From: Citricoccus sp. K5
Lineage (GTDB): Bacteria > Actinomycetota > Actinomycetes > Actinomycetales > Micrococcaceae
Direction: 5' to 3'
DNA length: 64,000 nt
NCBI RefSeq assembly: GCF_902506195.1
Contig: NZ_LR732817.1
Coordinates: 1,068,909-1,132,908 of the forward strand
Positions 22,291 through 31,715 of the stretch are shown one piece after another (within the stretch, counting starts at the first letter, position 1; the number at the start of each line of letters is the position of its first letter). The position numbers and the translations under genes are program-made. The notes beneath the pieces are model-generated. The model saw nothing but the letters and a program-made list of their open reading frames with translations. It was not told the DNA's origin and ran no database searches.

Positions 22291-23769
22291 ATGAAGGCTG
22301 ACATCGGCGTCACGGGACTAGCGGTCATGGGGGCCAACCTGGCCCGGAACTTCGCGCGGAACGGCTACACCGTGGCCTTGCACAACCGCAGCCGGGCCCG
22401 GACCGATGCGCTCGTGGCCGAGCACGGCAGCGAGGGCACCTTTATCCCCACCGAGACCTTGAGCGAACTGGTCGAGAACCTGGCGGTGCCGCGCCGCGTG
22501 CTGATCATGGTCAAGGCCGGCCAGCCGGTGGATGACGTGATCGACCAGCTGGTGCCGATGCTGGCCCCCGGGGACATCGTCATCGACGCCGGCAACTCCC
22601 ACTACGAGGACACCCGCCGTCGCGAGGCCGCCCTGGCCGCCAAGGACCTGCACTTCGTCGGCATCGGCGTGTCCGGCGGCGAGGAGGGTGCGCTCAACGG
22701 TCCGGCGATCATGCCCGGAGGGCCGAAGGAGTCCTACGAGGCACTCGGCCCCCTGCTGGAGGATATCTCCGCACACTACGAGGGCGATCCGTGCTGCGCC
22801 TGGATCGGCACCGACGGCGCCGGTCACTTCGTCAAGATGGTCCACAATGGCATCGAGTACGCGGACATGCAGGTCATCGGCGAGGCCTATGACCTCTTGC
22901 GCTCGGTGGGCGGGATCGAGCCGGCCGACCAGGCCGGCATCTTCCGCTCGTGGAACTCCACCGACCTGGCGTCCTACCTGATCGAGATCACGGCCGAGGT
23001 CCTCGGACACGTGGATGCGGAGACCGGCAAGCCTCTCGTGGACGTGATCGTGGACCAGGCCGGCCAGAAGGGCACCGGTCGCTGGACCGCCATCTCCGGG
23101 CTGGACCTCGGCTCGCCCATCGGGGCGATCGCCGAGTCCGTCTTCGCCCGTTCACTGTCCAGCCAGCCCGAGATCCGTGCCACCGCCCAGCGGTTGCTGG
23201 CCGCGGGCACCGACCCGGTCACCGCCCCGCAGGACGCGGACCGTGAGGCTTTCGTGGAGGACGTGCGCCTGGCGCTGTACGCCTCCAAGCTCGTGTCCTA
23301 CGCCCAGGGCCTCGACATGCTCACGGCCGCCGCCGCCGAGTACGGCTGGTCGCTGGACCTGGGCACCATCGCCTCGCTCTGGCGGGACGGCTGCATCATC
23401 CGCGCCGACCTGCTCGACGTCATCATGACGGCGTTCGGCGGACGGGACACCACCCGCCACCCGGAGCCCGGCACCACCGCCGAGGGCCAGCCGTCCAACC
23501 TGCTGTTCGCCCCGGAGTTCCGGGATGCCATCGCCGCGGCACTGCCGGCCTGGCGCCGCGTGGTCGCCACCGCCGTGGCCGCCGGTGTGCCCGTGCCGGT
23601 GTTCTCCTCGGCCCTGTCCTACTACGACGGACTGCGCCGGGACCGCCTGCCCGCAGCCCTGACCCAGGGTCTGCGCGACTATTTCGGCGCGCACACCTAC
23701 GGCCGCATCGACCGTGAGGGCACCTTCCACACCCTGTGGTCGGGTGACCGCAGCGAGGTCCAGGCCTGA
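22291..23769 (+). CDS. gnd: 6-phosphogluconate dehydrogenase, decarboxylating
   Basis: A 492-residue long-form enzyme of the oxidative pentose phosphate pathway: N-terminal GLAVMGANLARNFARNGYTV (NADP site), catalytic GVSGGEEGALNGPAIMPGG and the HFVKMVHNGIEYADMQ signature. It makes ribulose 5-phosphate, CO2 and NADPH. AAGGAA precedes the ATG at 22291. A TAGGCT at 22206-22211 may be its -10 box. Confidence 0.97.
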   Translation: MKADIGVTGLAVMGANLARNFARNGYTVALHNRSRARTDALVAEHGSEGTFIPTETLSELVENLAVPRRVLIMVKAGQPVDDVIDQLVPMLAPGDIVIDAGNSHYEDTRRREAALAAKDLHFVGIGVSGGEEGALNGPAIMPGGPKESYEALGPLLEDISAHYEGDPCCAWIGTDGAGHFVKMVHNGIEYADMQVIGEAYDLLRSVGGIEPADQAGIFRSWNSTDLASYLIEITAEVLGHVDAETGKPLVDVIVDQAGQKGTGRWTAISGLDLGSPIGAIAESVFARSLSSQPEIRATAQRLLAAGTDPVTAPQDADREAFVEDVRLALYASKLVSYAQGLDMLTAAAAEYGWSLDLGTIASLWRDGCIIRADLLDVIMTAFGGRDTTRHPEPGTTAEGQPSNLLFAPEFRDAIAAALPAWRRVVATAVAAGVPVPVFSSALSYYDGLRRDRLPAALTQGLRDYFGAHTYGRIDREGTFHTLWSGDRSEVQA

Positions 23770-23794
23770 GGCTCAGCCCTCCATCGACCGGAGA

Positions 23795-23840
23795 ACGACG
23801 ACGGCCGGCACCTTCAGCGGAAGGTGCCGGCCGTCGTCGT
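23795..23840. terminator. Perfect 20-bp hairpin between convergent gnd and cysE
   Basis: ACGACGACGGCCGGCACCTT and its exact inverse flank CAGCGG. It serves convergent genes in both directions, without a long T-tract. Confidence 0.82.
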
Positions 23841-23875
23841 ACCGGGCTGGGGGTTTGTTCTCGGTTCCGCGCCGG

Positions 23876-24460
23876 TCAGATCCACATGGCGGGGTCCACG
23901 TACTCCGCCGGGTCCACGGCCGGCTGCTGCTCCCTGGGGGAACGGTGCCGGAACGTCGCGGGGATACCGGTGGCGATCGAGTCAGCGGGGGTGTCCTTGA
24001 CCACCACCGCGTTCGCGCCGACCGAGGAGCCCTCACCGATCTCCACCGGCCCCAGGATCTTCGCCCCGGCCCCCACCACCACGCCGTCATGCAGGGTGGG
24101 GTGGCGCTTGACCTGTTCCAGGGAGCGCCCACCGAGGGTGACCCCGTGGTAGAGCATCACGTCGTCCCCGATCTCCGCGGTCTCACCGATGACCACGCCC
24201 ATGCCGTGGTCGATGAAGAACCGGCGGCCGATCGTCGCCCCGGGGTGGATCTCGATGCCCGTCAGGGTCCGGGTGGCCTGGGAGAGCACCCGCGCCGGCG
24301 TCTTGAGCTTCTCGTGCTGCCACATCCGGTGCGTCAGGCGATGGGCCCAGATCGCGTGCAGGCCCGAGTAGACCACGGCGACCTCCAGGTCTCCTCGCGC
24401 AGCTGGGTCATGGGACCGGGCATTGGCGATGTCTTCCTTCAGTCGGGACAGGAAACCCAC
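23876..24460 (-). CDS. cysE: Serine O-acetyltransferase
   Basis: A 194-residue left-handed beta-helix acetyltransferase: [30 protein letters not shown] and later hexapeptide repeats to about residue 165. It makes O-acetylserine, the substrate of the CysK enzyme encoded 71 bp upstream in the same direction. GTG start. The length matches short actinobacterial CysE forms. Confidence 0.96.
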   Translation of the reverse strand: MGFLSRLKEDIANARSHDPAARGDLEVAVVYSGLHAIWAHRLTHRMWQHEKLKTPARVLSQATRTLTGIEIHPGATIGRRFFIDHGMGVVIGETAEIGDDVMLYHGVTLGGRSLEQVKRHPTLHDGVVVGAGAKILGPVEIGEGSSVGANAVVVKDTPADSIATGIPATFRHRSPREQQPAVDPAEYVDPAMWI

Positions 24461-24531
24461 TGGTGGCCTTTCGATCGGTTGGCGCCGCGATGGAACCGGG
24501 ATGCCGGGGAGGGGACGGGCGGAGCGGCTGG

Positions 24532-25467
24532 TCAGCCGCGGATGTCCTCGTAGAGGACGGTGGAGATGTACCGCTCCCCGAAGTCGCAGACCACGGCGAC
24601 GATCAGCTTGTCACGGTTCTCTTCCTTCGCGGCCTGCTCGAGGGCGGCGGCCACGATGGCGCCGGAGGAGATGCCTCCGAGGATGCCCTCCTGGGTGCCC
24701 AGGGCGCGGGCGGTCGACACAGACTCTTCCAGGGTGGCGGCATAGACGTCGGTGTAGATCTCAGTGTCCAGGATCTCCGGGATGAAATTGGCGCCAATGC
24801 CCTGGATCTTGTGCGGGCCGGGCTTGCCACCGGAGAGGATGGGGGAGTCGGACGGCTCCACCGCCACCATCTTGACCTCCGGCTTCTGCTCTCGAAGGTA
24901 GCGTCCGGCGCCGGTGATGGTCCCGCCGGTGCCGATGCCCGAGACGAAGATGTCAACCTGGCCGTCCGTGGCATCCCAGATCTCGGGGCCGGTGGTCGAG
25001 TAATGGGCCTGGATGTTCGCCTCATTGGCGAACTGCTGGGCCCAGACGGCGTTGTCTGACTCGGCGACGATCTGCTGAGCCTTGTCCAGGGCGCCCCGCA
25101 TGCCGTCGGCACCCGGAGTCAGCACGATCTCGGCACCATAGGCTCGCAGCATCACTCGGCGCTCGTTCGACATGGTCTCCGGCATCGTCAGGATGACCTT
25201 GTAGCCGCGGGCCGCGCCCACCATGGCGAGGGCGATGCCGGTGTTGCCGGACGTCCCCTCCACGATGGTGCCGCCGGGGCGGAGCTGGCCGGAGGCCTCG
25301 GCTGCATCCACGATGGAGCGGCCGATGCGGTCCTTGACTGAGTTCGCCGGGCTGTAGAACTCGACCTTGACGGCGACCTTGCCGGGAAGACCCTCCGTCA
25401 GCTGGTTGAGCATGACCAGCGGGGTGTTGCCGATGGCTTCGGTGATGTTGTTCAGGATGTTGGCCAA
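24532..25467 (-). CDS. cysK: Cysteine synthase A
   Basis: A 311-residue PLP enzyme. The PLP lysine is K45 in [16 protein letters not shown] and [10 protein letters not shown] phosphate-binding loops are present. It converts O-acetylserine and sulfide to cysteine. TTG start at 25467 with GGAAGGA upstream, which gives the family N-terminus [15 protein letters not shown]; the longer frame to 25503 lacks support. Confidence 0.97.
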   Translation of the reverse strand: MANILNNITEAIGNTPLVMLNQLTEGLPGKVAVKVEFYSPANSVKDRIGRSIVDAAEASGQLRPGGTIVEGTSGNTGIALAMVGAARGYKVILTMPETMSNERRVMLRAYGAEIVLTPGADGMRGALDKAQQIVAESDNAVWAQQFANEANIQAHYSTTGPEIWDATDGQVDIFVSGIGTGGTITGAGRYLREQKPEVKMVAVEPSDSPILSGGKPGPHKIQGIGANFIPEILDTEIYTDVYAATLEESVSTARALGTQEGILGGISSGAIVAAALEQAAKEENRDKLIVAVVCDFGERYISTVLYEDIRG

Positions 25468-25539
25468 GACGGTGTTCCTTCCAGAAACGGTGAACGTGGG
25501 CAAGCCGGGAGACGGCGGGAATACAGTGCTGACTTCAGC

Positions 25540-26190
25540 CTATGACAGGCCGACGCTCTCCGAGGGTTCCACGAGCCATTCCGAGTAACGCTGGCGCACC
25601 TTGGCCAGCTTCGGGGTGATGATCACGTGGCAGTAGCCGACGTCCGGGCGGTTGGAATAGAAGTCCTGGTGGAAGTCCTCGGCCGGGTACCACGTGCCGA
25701 GCGGCTCGATGGTGGTGACGATGGGGTCTGGCCAATTCTCCTGATTGCGCCGGATGGCCGAGCGGTACAGCTCCTCGTCCGCAGCGTCAGCCGGGAACAG
25801 GGCAGAACGGTACTGGGTGCCGACATCGTGGCCCTGGCGGTTGAGGGTCGTCGGGTCGTGCCCGGTGAAGAAGAGGTCCAGGATCAGGTCCGCACCGACG
25901 ACGGACTCGTCGAACCCGACGCGGACGGCCTCGGCGTGGCCCGTGCGTCCCGAGCAGACGGACTCGTAGGTGGGGTTCGGCCAGTCGCTGCCGGTGTACC
26001 CGGACTCCACGGAGGTCACTCCGCGGATCCGCCGGTAGACGGCGTCCAGGCACCAGAAGCATCCGCCGGCCATGGTCAGCACGCGGTGGGACGGGCGCCG
26101 GCCGTCGGAGGCCGTGGCTGCGCCGGCGTCGGTGGCGTCGGTGGCGTCAGTGGTATCTGTGGCTTCAGGGGCGTTGTCGAGATCACTCAC
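25540..26190 (-). CDS. msrA: Peptide-methionine (S)-S-oxide reductase
   Basis: A 216-residue MsrA with catalytic GCFWC at 43-47. The N-terminus has a short Thr-Asp-Ala repeat (about 11-22) from tandem codons and is probably disordered. It repairs oxidised methionine. It may be co-transcribed with cysK-cysE, 72 bp downstream. GTG start with AGGGGAA upstream. Confidence 0.95.
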   Translation of the reverse strand: MSDLDNAPEATDTTDATDATDAGAATASDGRRPSHRVLTMAGGCFWCLDAVYRRIRGVTSVESGYTGSDWPNPTYESVCSGRTGHAEAVRVGFDESVVGADLILDLFFTGHDPTTLNRQGHDVGTQYRSALFPADAADEELYRSAIRRNQENWPDPIVTTIEPLGTWYPAEDFHQDFYSNRPDVGYCHVIITPKLAKVRQRYSEWLVEPSESVGLS

Positions 26191-26247
26191 ATTCCCCTAC
26201 AGCACCACGCTGGCCGCGTTCATTCCCGGGTCAGGCAGAATGGCACC

Positions 26248-27138
26248 ATGAGCGCCGAGACCCACGCCACGGATGCGAACACCCCGAACACCGCCACGCC
26301 GACCCTTGCCCAGGTGCTGGAGTGCTTCGAGGAGCTGTGGCCGGCCTCCCTGGCCGAGCCCTGGGACGCCACCGGGCTGGTGGCCGGCCGCCCCGAGCGG
26401 CCAGTGGAACGGATCCACTTTGCCGTGGACCCCGTCCAGGACGTGGTGGAAGAGGCCGTGGGAGCCGGCGCCCAGTTGCTCGTCACCCACCACCCCCTGC
26501 TGTTGCGCGGCGCGACCTCGGTGGCCGCCACCGGCTTCAAGGGACGGGCCGTCCACACCCTGATCGAGGGCGGCTGCGCACTGCTCACGGCCCACACGAA
26601 TGCGGACTCCGCCGTCGGCGGGGTCTCGGACGTCATCGCGGACATCCTCGGACTGGAATCGGTCGTGCCGCTGGCCCCGACTCCCGGTGGGCTGCCCGAG
26701 GAGGGCCTCGGCCGGGTGGGGCGCCTGCCCCAGGCGCTGACGCTCTCCGAGTTCGCGGCCCGCGTCTTCGGGGCCATGCCCGCCGTCGCCGGAGGGGTCC
26801 GCGTGGCCGGTGACCGGGACGGCATCATCCAGACCGTCGCCGTCTGCGGTGGGGCCGGGGACAGCCTGTTCGACCAGGTCCGCGCCGCCCAGGCGGACGT
26901 CTACGTCACCGCGGACCTCCGCCACCATCCCGCCTCTGAGCTGCGGGAGGCCGCCCGGCTGACCGGTGGCCGCCCCTACCTCGTGGAGGTCTCCCACTTC
27001 GGCAGCGAATGGCTGTGGCTGCCCGCGGCCGCCGAGGCACTGGACACCCTGCTCACCGATCGCGGCTTCGACGTGGAGATCGCCGTGAGCTCGTACAACT
27101 CCGACCCCTGGGACTTCGTCCTGACGCCCGGGCCGTGA
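26248..27138 (+). CDS. NIF3-family metal-binding protein
   Basis: A 296-residue protein with family features THHPLLLRG, AHTNADSAVGGVSD and the C-terminal LVEVSHFGSEW. NIF3 proteins bind two metal ions; the annotation GTP cyclohydrolase type 2 homologue is not proven for most. It heads the conserved actinobacterial locus NIF3-DUF164-RNase HI (compare Rv2230c-Rv2228c). CAGAAT lies 6 nt before the ATG, a possible leaderless start. Confidence 0.9.
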   Translation: MSAETHATDANTPNTATPTLAQVLECFEELWPASLAEPWDATGLVAGRPERPVERIHFAVDPVQDVVEEAVGAGAQLLVTHHPLLLRGATSVAATGFKGRAVHTLIEGGCALLTAHTNADSAVGGVSDVIADILGLESVVPLAPTPGGLPEEGLGRVGRLPQALTLSEFAARVFGAMPAVAGGVRVAGDRDGIIQTVAVCGGAGDSLFDQVRAAQADVYVTADLRHHPASELREAARLTGGRPYLVEVSHFGSEWLWLPAAAEALDTLLTDRGFDVEIAVSSYNSDPWDFVLTPGP

Positions 27139-27162
27139 CCACCGAACCGTAAGGACACCACC

Positions 27163-27909
27163 ATGAGCAACGCCCCCACCGTCCCCCTCGCCGACCAGGT
27201 GCGCCTGCTGGAACTCCAGCAGCTGGACACGGCCCTGGACCGGGCCCGGCACCGCATGCAGCAACTGCGCCAGGACCCTGACTACACCCGGCTCCAGCAG
27301 GAGCTGACCGACCATCAACGGGCCGCCGAGCAGTCCGCCACCGCCCTGGCCGAGGCCCGGGAGGCGGTCCGGACGGCGGAGGCCACGGTGGCGGGTGTGC
27401 AGGAACGCCGGGACCGCAACCAGAAGCGCCTCGATGCCGGGCAGGGGTCCGCCAAGGACCTGGAGAACATGATGCACGAGCTGCAGACACTCAAGGCCCT
27501 GCAGGACGAGCACGAGGGCACCGAACTGGAGGCCATGGAGGCCGCCGAGCAGGCCGCGGCGGCCGACGCCGAGGCCCAGCGCCGCCTCGCCGCTGCCCAG
27601 GAGGCAGCGCAGGAACGCGGTGCCGCGCTCAAGGAGGAGGCGGCCGGCGTCGCGGCCGAGGGCAACGAGCTCACCGGCCAGCGCAAGGCCCTCGCCGCCA
27701 CCCTGCCCACCGAGCTGGTGGCCCGCTATGACAAGATCCGGGAACGCAACGGCGGAATCGGCGCGGCCCGGCTCGTCGGCAATCGGTCTGAAGCTTCCGG
27801 CATGCCGCTGAGTCCCGCTGACCTGGCCCAGATCGAGCAGACTCCCGTGGAGACGCTGGCCTACTGCCCCGACTCGGGGGCCATCCTGGTCCGCGCCGAA
27901 CAGGCCTAG
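27163..27909 (+). CDS. DUF164/CT398-like coiled-coil protein with degenerate zinc ribbon
   Basis: A 248-residue protein: a long antiparallel coiled coil (about 10-185) and a C-terminal zinc-ribbon region. Family members carry two CxxC pairs there; this one reads RSEASG and CPDSG, so three of the four cysteines are replaced and zinc binding is unlikely. It sits between NIF3 and RNase HI as in mycobacteria (Rv2229c). AAGGA precedes the ATG. Confidence 0.85.
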   Translation: MSNAPTVPLADQVRLLELQQLDTALDRARHRMQQLRQDPDYTRLQQELTDHQRAAEQSATALAEAREAVRTAEATVAGVQERRDRNQKRLDAGQGSAKDLENMMHELQTLKALQDEHEGTELEAMEAAEQAAAADAEAQRRLAAAQEAAQERGAALKEEAAGVAAEGNELTGQRKALAATLPTELVARYDKIRERNGGIGAARLVGNRSEASGMPLSPADLAQIEQTPVETLAYCPDSGAILVRAEQA

Positions 27910-27996
27910 ACTCGACCAGTTCCCGCGCCACACCAGCATCATCCGGCTTCATCCACCTCATCCATACCGTCCCTACCCTCCACAGGAGATGTCCGC

Positions 27997-28998
27997 GTGC
28001 CCCAGCAGTCCACCCCCTCCACCGGTCGCCTCCTGTATGTCGAGGCCGACGGCGGCTCCCGCGGCAATCCCGGTGTGGCCGGCTACGGAGCCCTGGTGCG
28101 TGATCCGGACACCGGGGCGGTCCTGGACATCGACGCCCAGCCGCTGGGCCGGGCCTCGAACAATGTGGCGGAGTACTCGGGGATGATCGCCGGACTGCGG
28201 ATGGCCCGGCAGATCGACCCGGACGCCGCCGTGCACGTGCGGCTCGACTCCAAACTGGTGGTGGAGCAGATGAGTGGCCGCTGGAAGATCAAGCATGCGG
28301 ACATGCAGAAACTGGCTGCCGAGGCCCGCGGCATCCTTCCCGCCGGCCAGGTCACCTATGAGTGGATCCCCCGGGCGAAGAACAAGGACGCCGACCTGCT
28401 CTCCAACGAGGCCATGGACGCTGGGGCCGCCGGCACCGAATGGGTCAAGGCGAAGTCGGGCATCAAGGTGACCGGGGGAGCGCCAGCCCCTGCCCCCGCC
28501 CGCTCACCTGCTTCCACCCACGACGTCGGCCCGCTCGCCCCTGGTGCGAGGGTTCCGGAACCCGCCGCGGCTGCCGCCTCGGCCGGCGTCGTGCCGCCAC
28601 GCCGCGTGGGTCGCCTGCACCACGTGGAGATCTGGGTGGAGGATCTCGAGGACGCACGGTCGAGCCTGGGGTGGTTGTTCCAGGAGCTTGGTTACGCCGT
28701 GAGCGGCGAATGGTCCGAGGGGACGAGCTACCAGGGAGCGGGGGAGTACCTGGTCCTGGAATCGGGCCCGCATGTCGGTGCCGGGGGCCATGACCGGCTT
28801 CGGCCGGGACTGAACCACGTGGCGTTCCACGCCGGCTCACGGGCGGACGTCGATGCCCTGACCGAGGCCGCCCGGAGCCGCGGCTTCACCCTGATGTTCG
28901 CGGACCGGCACCCCTTCGCCGGCGGCCGGAACCACTACGCGGCCTACCTGGAGGCGCCGAACGGCTTCGAGGTCGAGCTCGTGGCTGAGCCGGCCTAG
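27997..28998 (+). CDS. RNase HI fused to a VOC/glyoxalase-like domain
   Basis: A 333-residue bifunctional protein. Residues 11-145 are RNase HI with active-site acids D18, E59, D84 and D133 in the expected motifs. An Ala/Pro-rich linker (about 160-203) leads to a VOC domain (204-333: VGRLHHVEIWVEDLEDA ... LNHVAFHAG ... GFEVELV) with candidate metal His and Glu. In mycobacteria the equivalent gene fuses RNase HI to a CobC-type phosphatase, so the partner has been exchanged here. The RNase part removes RNA from hybrids; the VOC substrate is unknown. GTG start with AGGAG 8 nt upstream. Confidence 0.9.
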   Translation: MPQQSTPSTGRLLYVEADGGSRGNPGVAGYGALVRDPDTGAVLDIDAQPLGRASNNVAEYSGMIAGLRMARQIDPDAAVHVRLDSKLVVEQMSGRWKIKHADMQKLAAEARGILPAGQVTYEWIPRAKNKDADLLSNEAMDAGAAGTEWVKAKSGIKVTGGAPAPAPARSPASTHDVGPLAPGARVPEPAAAAASAGVVPPRRVGRLHHVEIWVEDLEDARSSLGWLFQELGYAVSGEWSEGTSYQGAGEYLVLESGPHVGAGGHDRLRPGLNHVAFHAGSRADVDALTEAARSRGFTLMFADRHPFAGGRNHYAAYLEAPNGFEVELVAEPA

Positions 28999-29257
28999 TG
29001 GTGAGGAGCAATCCGCGAGTTGCCCTCGCATCCAGCGTGCGCTCGTGAGGATCAGTATCGAGTAACCCTGGTTGGACGTGTCCTTTCGCACATTCCAGGA
29101 CGTCGATCAGTCGATCGTCCGCAGTCAGGGGCATACGCGCGGACGGAGTGATGGACATCGCGGGCCGAGAGTGGACCGCTGCGGAACACGGTGCCGCATA
29201 GTTTCCGGCGGAGGGGCGCCACGATGGTCCCCGCCATGTCATCACAGAGGGAACACC

Positions 29258-30700
29258 ATGCTCGTCACGCACCGCCGCCGGATCGCCGGCGTGATGGCCA
29301 TACTGGCCATCACCATCACCCTGACAGGCCCCGTCTCCGCCAGCACCGGCCCCGCCGCCGAAGCCGCGACCACCAAGGCCTGCGCCACTCCGGACTTCAC
29401 CGATGTCCCCCGCGGCGCGACCTTCTACGAACCCATCACCTGGCTGCGCTGTGAACAGATCAGCACCGGCTACGCCAACGGCTCCTACGCCCCGCATCAG
29501 CAGATCACCCGCGGGGAGACCGCCCAGCTGCTCTACCGGCTCTCCGGCGAGACCCACGGTGCCGGAATCCAGATCGACTTCACAGACGTTCCCACCTCCC
29601 GCTCCGCCTTCACCGCGGTCTCCTGGATGCAGGCCAAGGGGTACACGGCCGGCTACGCCAACGGAACCTTCGGGGTGGACCGGCCCATCACGCGCGGCGA
29701 GCTGGCCGCCTTCCTCTACCGTATGTCCGGTGATGAGGCCGCTGCCCCAGTCACGTCGCCTTTTCCGGACATGGGAACTCGGGACAACTTCTACACCCCG
29801 GCCACCTGGTTCCACGGCACCGGAATGGTCTCCGGATATGCCGACGGCACCTTCCGTCCCCACCGTGCCGTCACCCGCGGGGAATCCGCCAAGTTCCTCT
29901 ACGCCCTCGAGACCCGGGTGAACGGCGCCCCGCCCACCTACACCGTGCCGGTTCGCCAGTCCTCCGGACCCGTGAACGCCACCGGCGGCAAGGGCGGCAC
30001 CTACCGGGACGCCCAAGCTGTCACCTACAGCAACGGCGCGGTCAGCTCTCAGTACCACCTGTACGCCGGGCACCTGAACGGGGCCGGCCCGCACGGCATC
30101 TTGATCCACCTGCACGGCGACGGCGGCTTCGAGTACCGCGAACCGCAGTGGTCCACGGTCCCGGCCTACGAGAGGCTTGCCGAGCGGCACGGACTGATGC
30201 TCGTCGTCCCCAGCACCCCCGATCAGGGCACCAACACCTGGTGGCGGAAGGACAGCTCCGGGAAGTACGCAGCCGACCTGCTCGAAGACCTGGGCAAGAA
30301 GTACAACCTGGACCTGAACCAGGTGTACTGGACCGGCTACTCCGGAGGAGCCGACACCGTCGCCCGGCACATGGTCAACTCCCACTCCGCCGGGTGGACC
30401 GGTGGGGCGGCCGTGATGGTGGCCGGTGGCGGGATCTACGGACAGAAGGCACCGCTCCGTCCGATCTCCAGCGCACTGACGAAGAACTTCGAGATGCACT
30501 GGGTGGTCGGGGCAGACGACACGCCCTCCCGTGGCGGGGCCTCCGGAAACTTCGACGCCGTTCAGGCCGCCCGCCTCGGTTCTGCCTTCTACTCGGGCCA
30601 GGGCCTGGAAACGTCCCTGACCATCAGGCCAGGCATGGATCACTGGGAGATCGCACCCTCAGGGCCGGCCAAGCTCGCCGAGGTGCTTGCCTCCCGCTGA
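29258..30700 (+). CDS. Secreted SLH-domain protein with esterase domain
   Basis: A 480-residue exported protein: signal peptide (about 1-37), three S-layer-homology-type repeats (about 45-225: FTDVP...ITRGE; FTDVP...ITRGELAAFLYRMSG; FPDMG...VTRGESAKFLYALE) and an alpha/beta hydrolase domain (about 250-480) with nucleophile GYSGGAD and a C-terminal His in GMDHWEI. It is probably anchored to the cell wall and hydrolyses esters outside the cell. The start at 29258 has GAGGGA upstream; the frame open from 29072 would precede the signal peptide. The 258 bp before it hold no gene. Confidence 0.86.
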   Translation: MLVTHRRRIAGVMAILAITITLTGPVSASTGPAAEAATTKACATPDFTDVPRGATFYEPITWLRCEQISTGYANGSYAPHQQITRGETAQLLYRLSGETHGAGIQIDFTDVPTSRSAFTAVSWMQAKGYTAGYANGTFGVDRPITRGELAAFLYRMSGDEAAAPVTSPFPDMGTRDNFYTPATWFHGTGMVSGYADGTFRPHRAVTRGESAKFLYALETRVNGAPPTYTVPVRQSSGPVNATGGKGGTYRDAQAVTYSNGAVSSQYHLYAGHLNGAGPHGILIHLHGDGGFEYREPQWSTVPAYERLAERHGLMLVVPSTPDQGTNTWWRKDSSGKYAADLLEDLGKKYNLDLNQVYWTGYSGGADTVARHMVNSHSAGWTGGAAVMVAGGGIYGQKAPLRPISSALTKNFEMHWVVGADDTPSRGGASGNFDAVQAARLGSAFYSGQGLETSLTIRPGMDHWEIAPSGPAKLAEVLASR

Positions 30701-30775
30701 ACCGGGGCACCAGCCGCGTACCTGCAGAAGGACGGCTGGAGCTCGGGCTGATCGACCGATCCCACCTACGAGGAG

Positions 30776-31591
30776 TCAGGAGCCTCCGACGGTGGTGTGC
30801 TCGTCGGGGAGGGTGATCTGCAGGCTCGCGGGTCTTGGCCCGGTTCCCGGCACGAGGTCCACGGACCAGTCATGGGTGCCCTGGGCTGATCCCGCGGCCG
30901 CGATCACCTCGGCAGCGGACTCGGGTGACTTCACCACCCGAGGGCCGGCCAGCAGCAGCTCACGGGCCACCAGGCCACGTGTGTGCTTGGCGAAATGGGA
31001 GACGACCTTGCGCTCACCGTTCCGGATCTGGAAGACGTCCACGGTGACGGTGATGGCCGCCGGAGCCTTCCACTGCGCCGCGTATCCACCCGAGCGGCCG
31101 TCGATGATGACGCCGGTGTGCTCGGCATGGGCATCCAGCGGCGGGGTGAGGCGCGGCTTCCACCAGCTGGACATGCGGCCCAGGCCCGGGAGCGAACTGG
31201 TCACGGACAGGCGGTGGTTCGGGATGTGGTCACCCAGGGAGAGCACCCCGAACAGGCCGGAGAAGATCAGGACCTTCTCGCGGGCCCGCCGGCGGGCCGT
31301 CTCCGGGAGGGAGGCATAGTCGAGGGCGTCGTAGAGCACTCCGGTGAACACCTGGTGGGCCGGGGCAGCAGATGACTCCATGAGCACCACGTTGGCGTCG
31401 ATGTCCGCCCGCACGGTCTCGCCCACGCCCAGCACCTCGGCAGCATCCGGGGCGGAGGAGACTGCGGCGAGGATGCCCATGGCCGTGGTCCGCTCACCGG
31501 CCAGCGTGGGCAGGACGAGGGAGGCGAGGTCCAGGGGTGCACCGGAACGGGGAGCGGTCTTGCCCTCGGAGGGCGGCAACAGGATGAGCAC
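30776..31591 (-). CDS. yaaA: YaaA-family peroxide stress protein
   Basis: A 271-residue DUF328/YaaA protein beginning LILLPPSEGKT, with FSGLFGVLSLGDHIP and SHFAKHTRGLVAR motifs. In E. coli YaaA lowers free iron under peroxide stress. The GTG at 31591 has TAGGCT 6 nt upstream and no ribosome site, so a leaderless transcript is predicted. Confidence 0.92.
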   Translation of the reverse strand: MLILLPPSEGKTAPRSGAPLDLASLVLPTLAGERTTAMGILAAVSSAPDAAEVLGVGETVRADIDANVVLMESSAAPAHQVFTGVLYDALDYASLPETARRRAREKVLIFSGLFGVLSLGDHIPNHRLSVTSSLPGLGRMSSWWKPRLTPPLDAHAEHTGVIIDGRSGGYAAQWKAPAAITVTVDVFQIRNGERKVVSHFAKHTRGLVARELLLAGPRVVKSPESAAEVIAAAGSAQGTHDWSVDLVPGTGPRPASLQITLPDEHTTVGGS

Positions 31592-31702
31592 CGAAACAGC
31601 CTAGCGATCCCTGTCGGGGCCTGCGTACCACCCCCGCCCGTGCTCTCCGTGGGTCCGACCTGCTCCGCCCCGGGGTCGGACACGGCCAAGACCAGGCACC
31701 GG

Positions 31703-31708
31703 TAGACT
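31703..31708 (+). promoter_or_regulatory. -10 box of rnpB
   Basis: TAGACT, 8 nt before the predicted 5' end of RNase P RNA. The same hexamer precedes gap, def and mog. I see no clear -35 box. Confidence 0.55.
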
Positions 31709-31715
31709 GGTGCGC

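Noticed and set aside
26100-26165. Thr-Asp-Ala codon repeat at the start of msrA as a possible satellite or CRISPR-like array
   Set aside because: It is a short in-frame tandem repeat with no spacers. No CRISPR array was seen anywhere in the window.
27907-27912. TAGACT at the end of the DUF164 gene as a promoter for the RNase HI-VOC gene
   Set aside because: It contains the stop codon, has no -35, and the downstream gene has a normal ribosome site 80 bp later, so the match may be chance.
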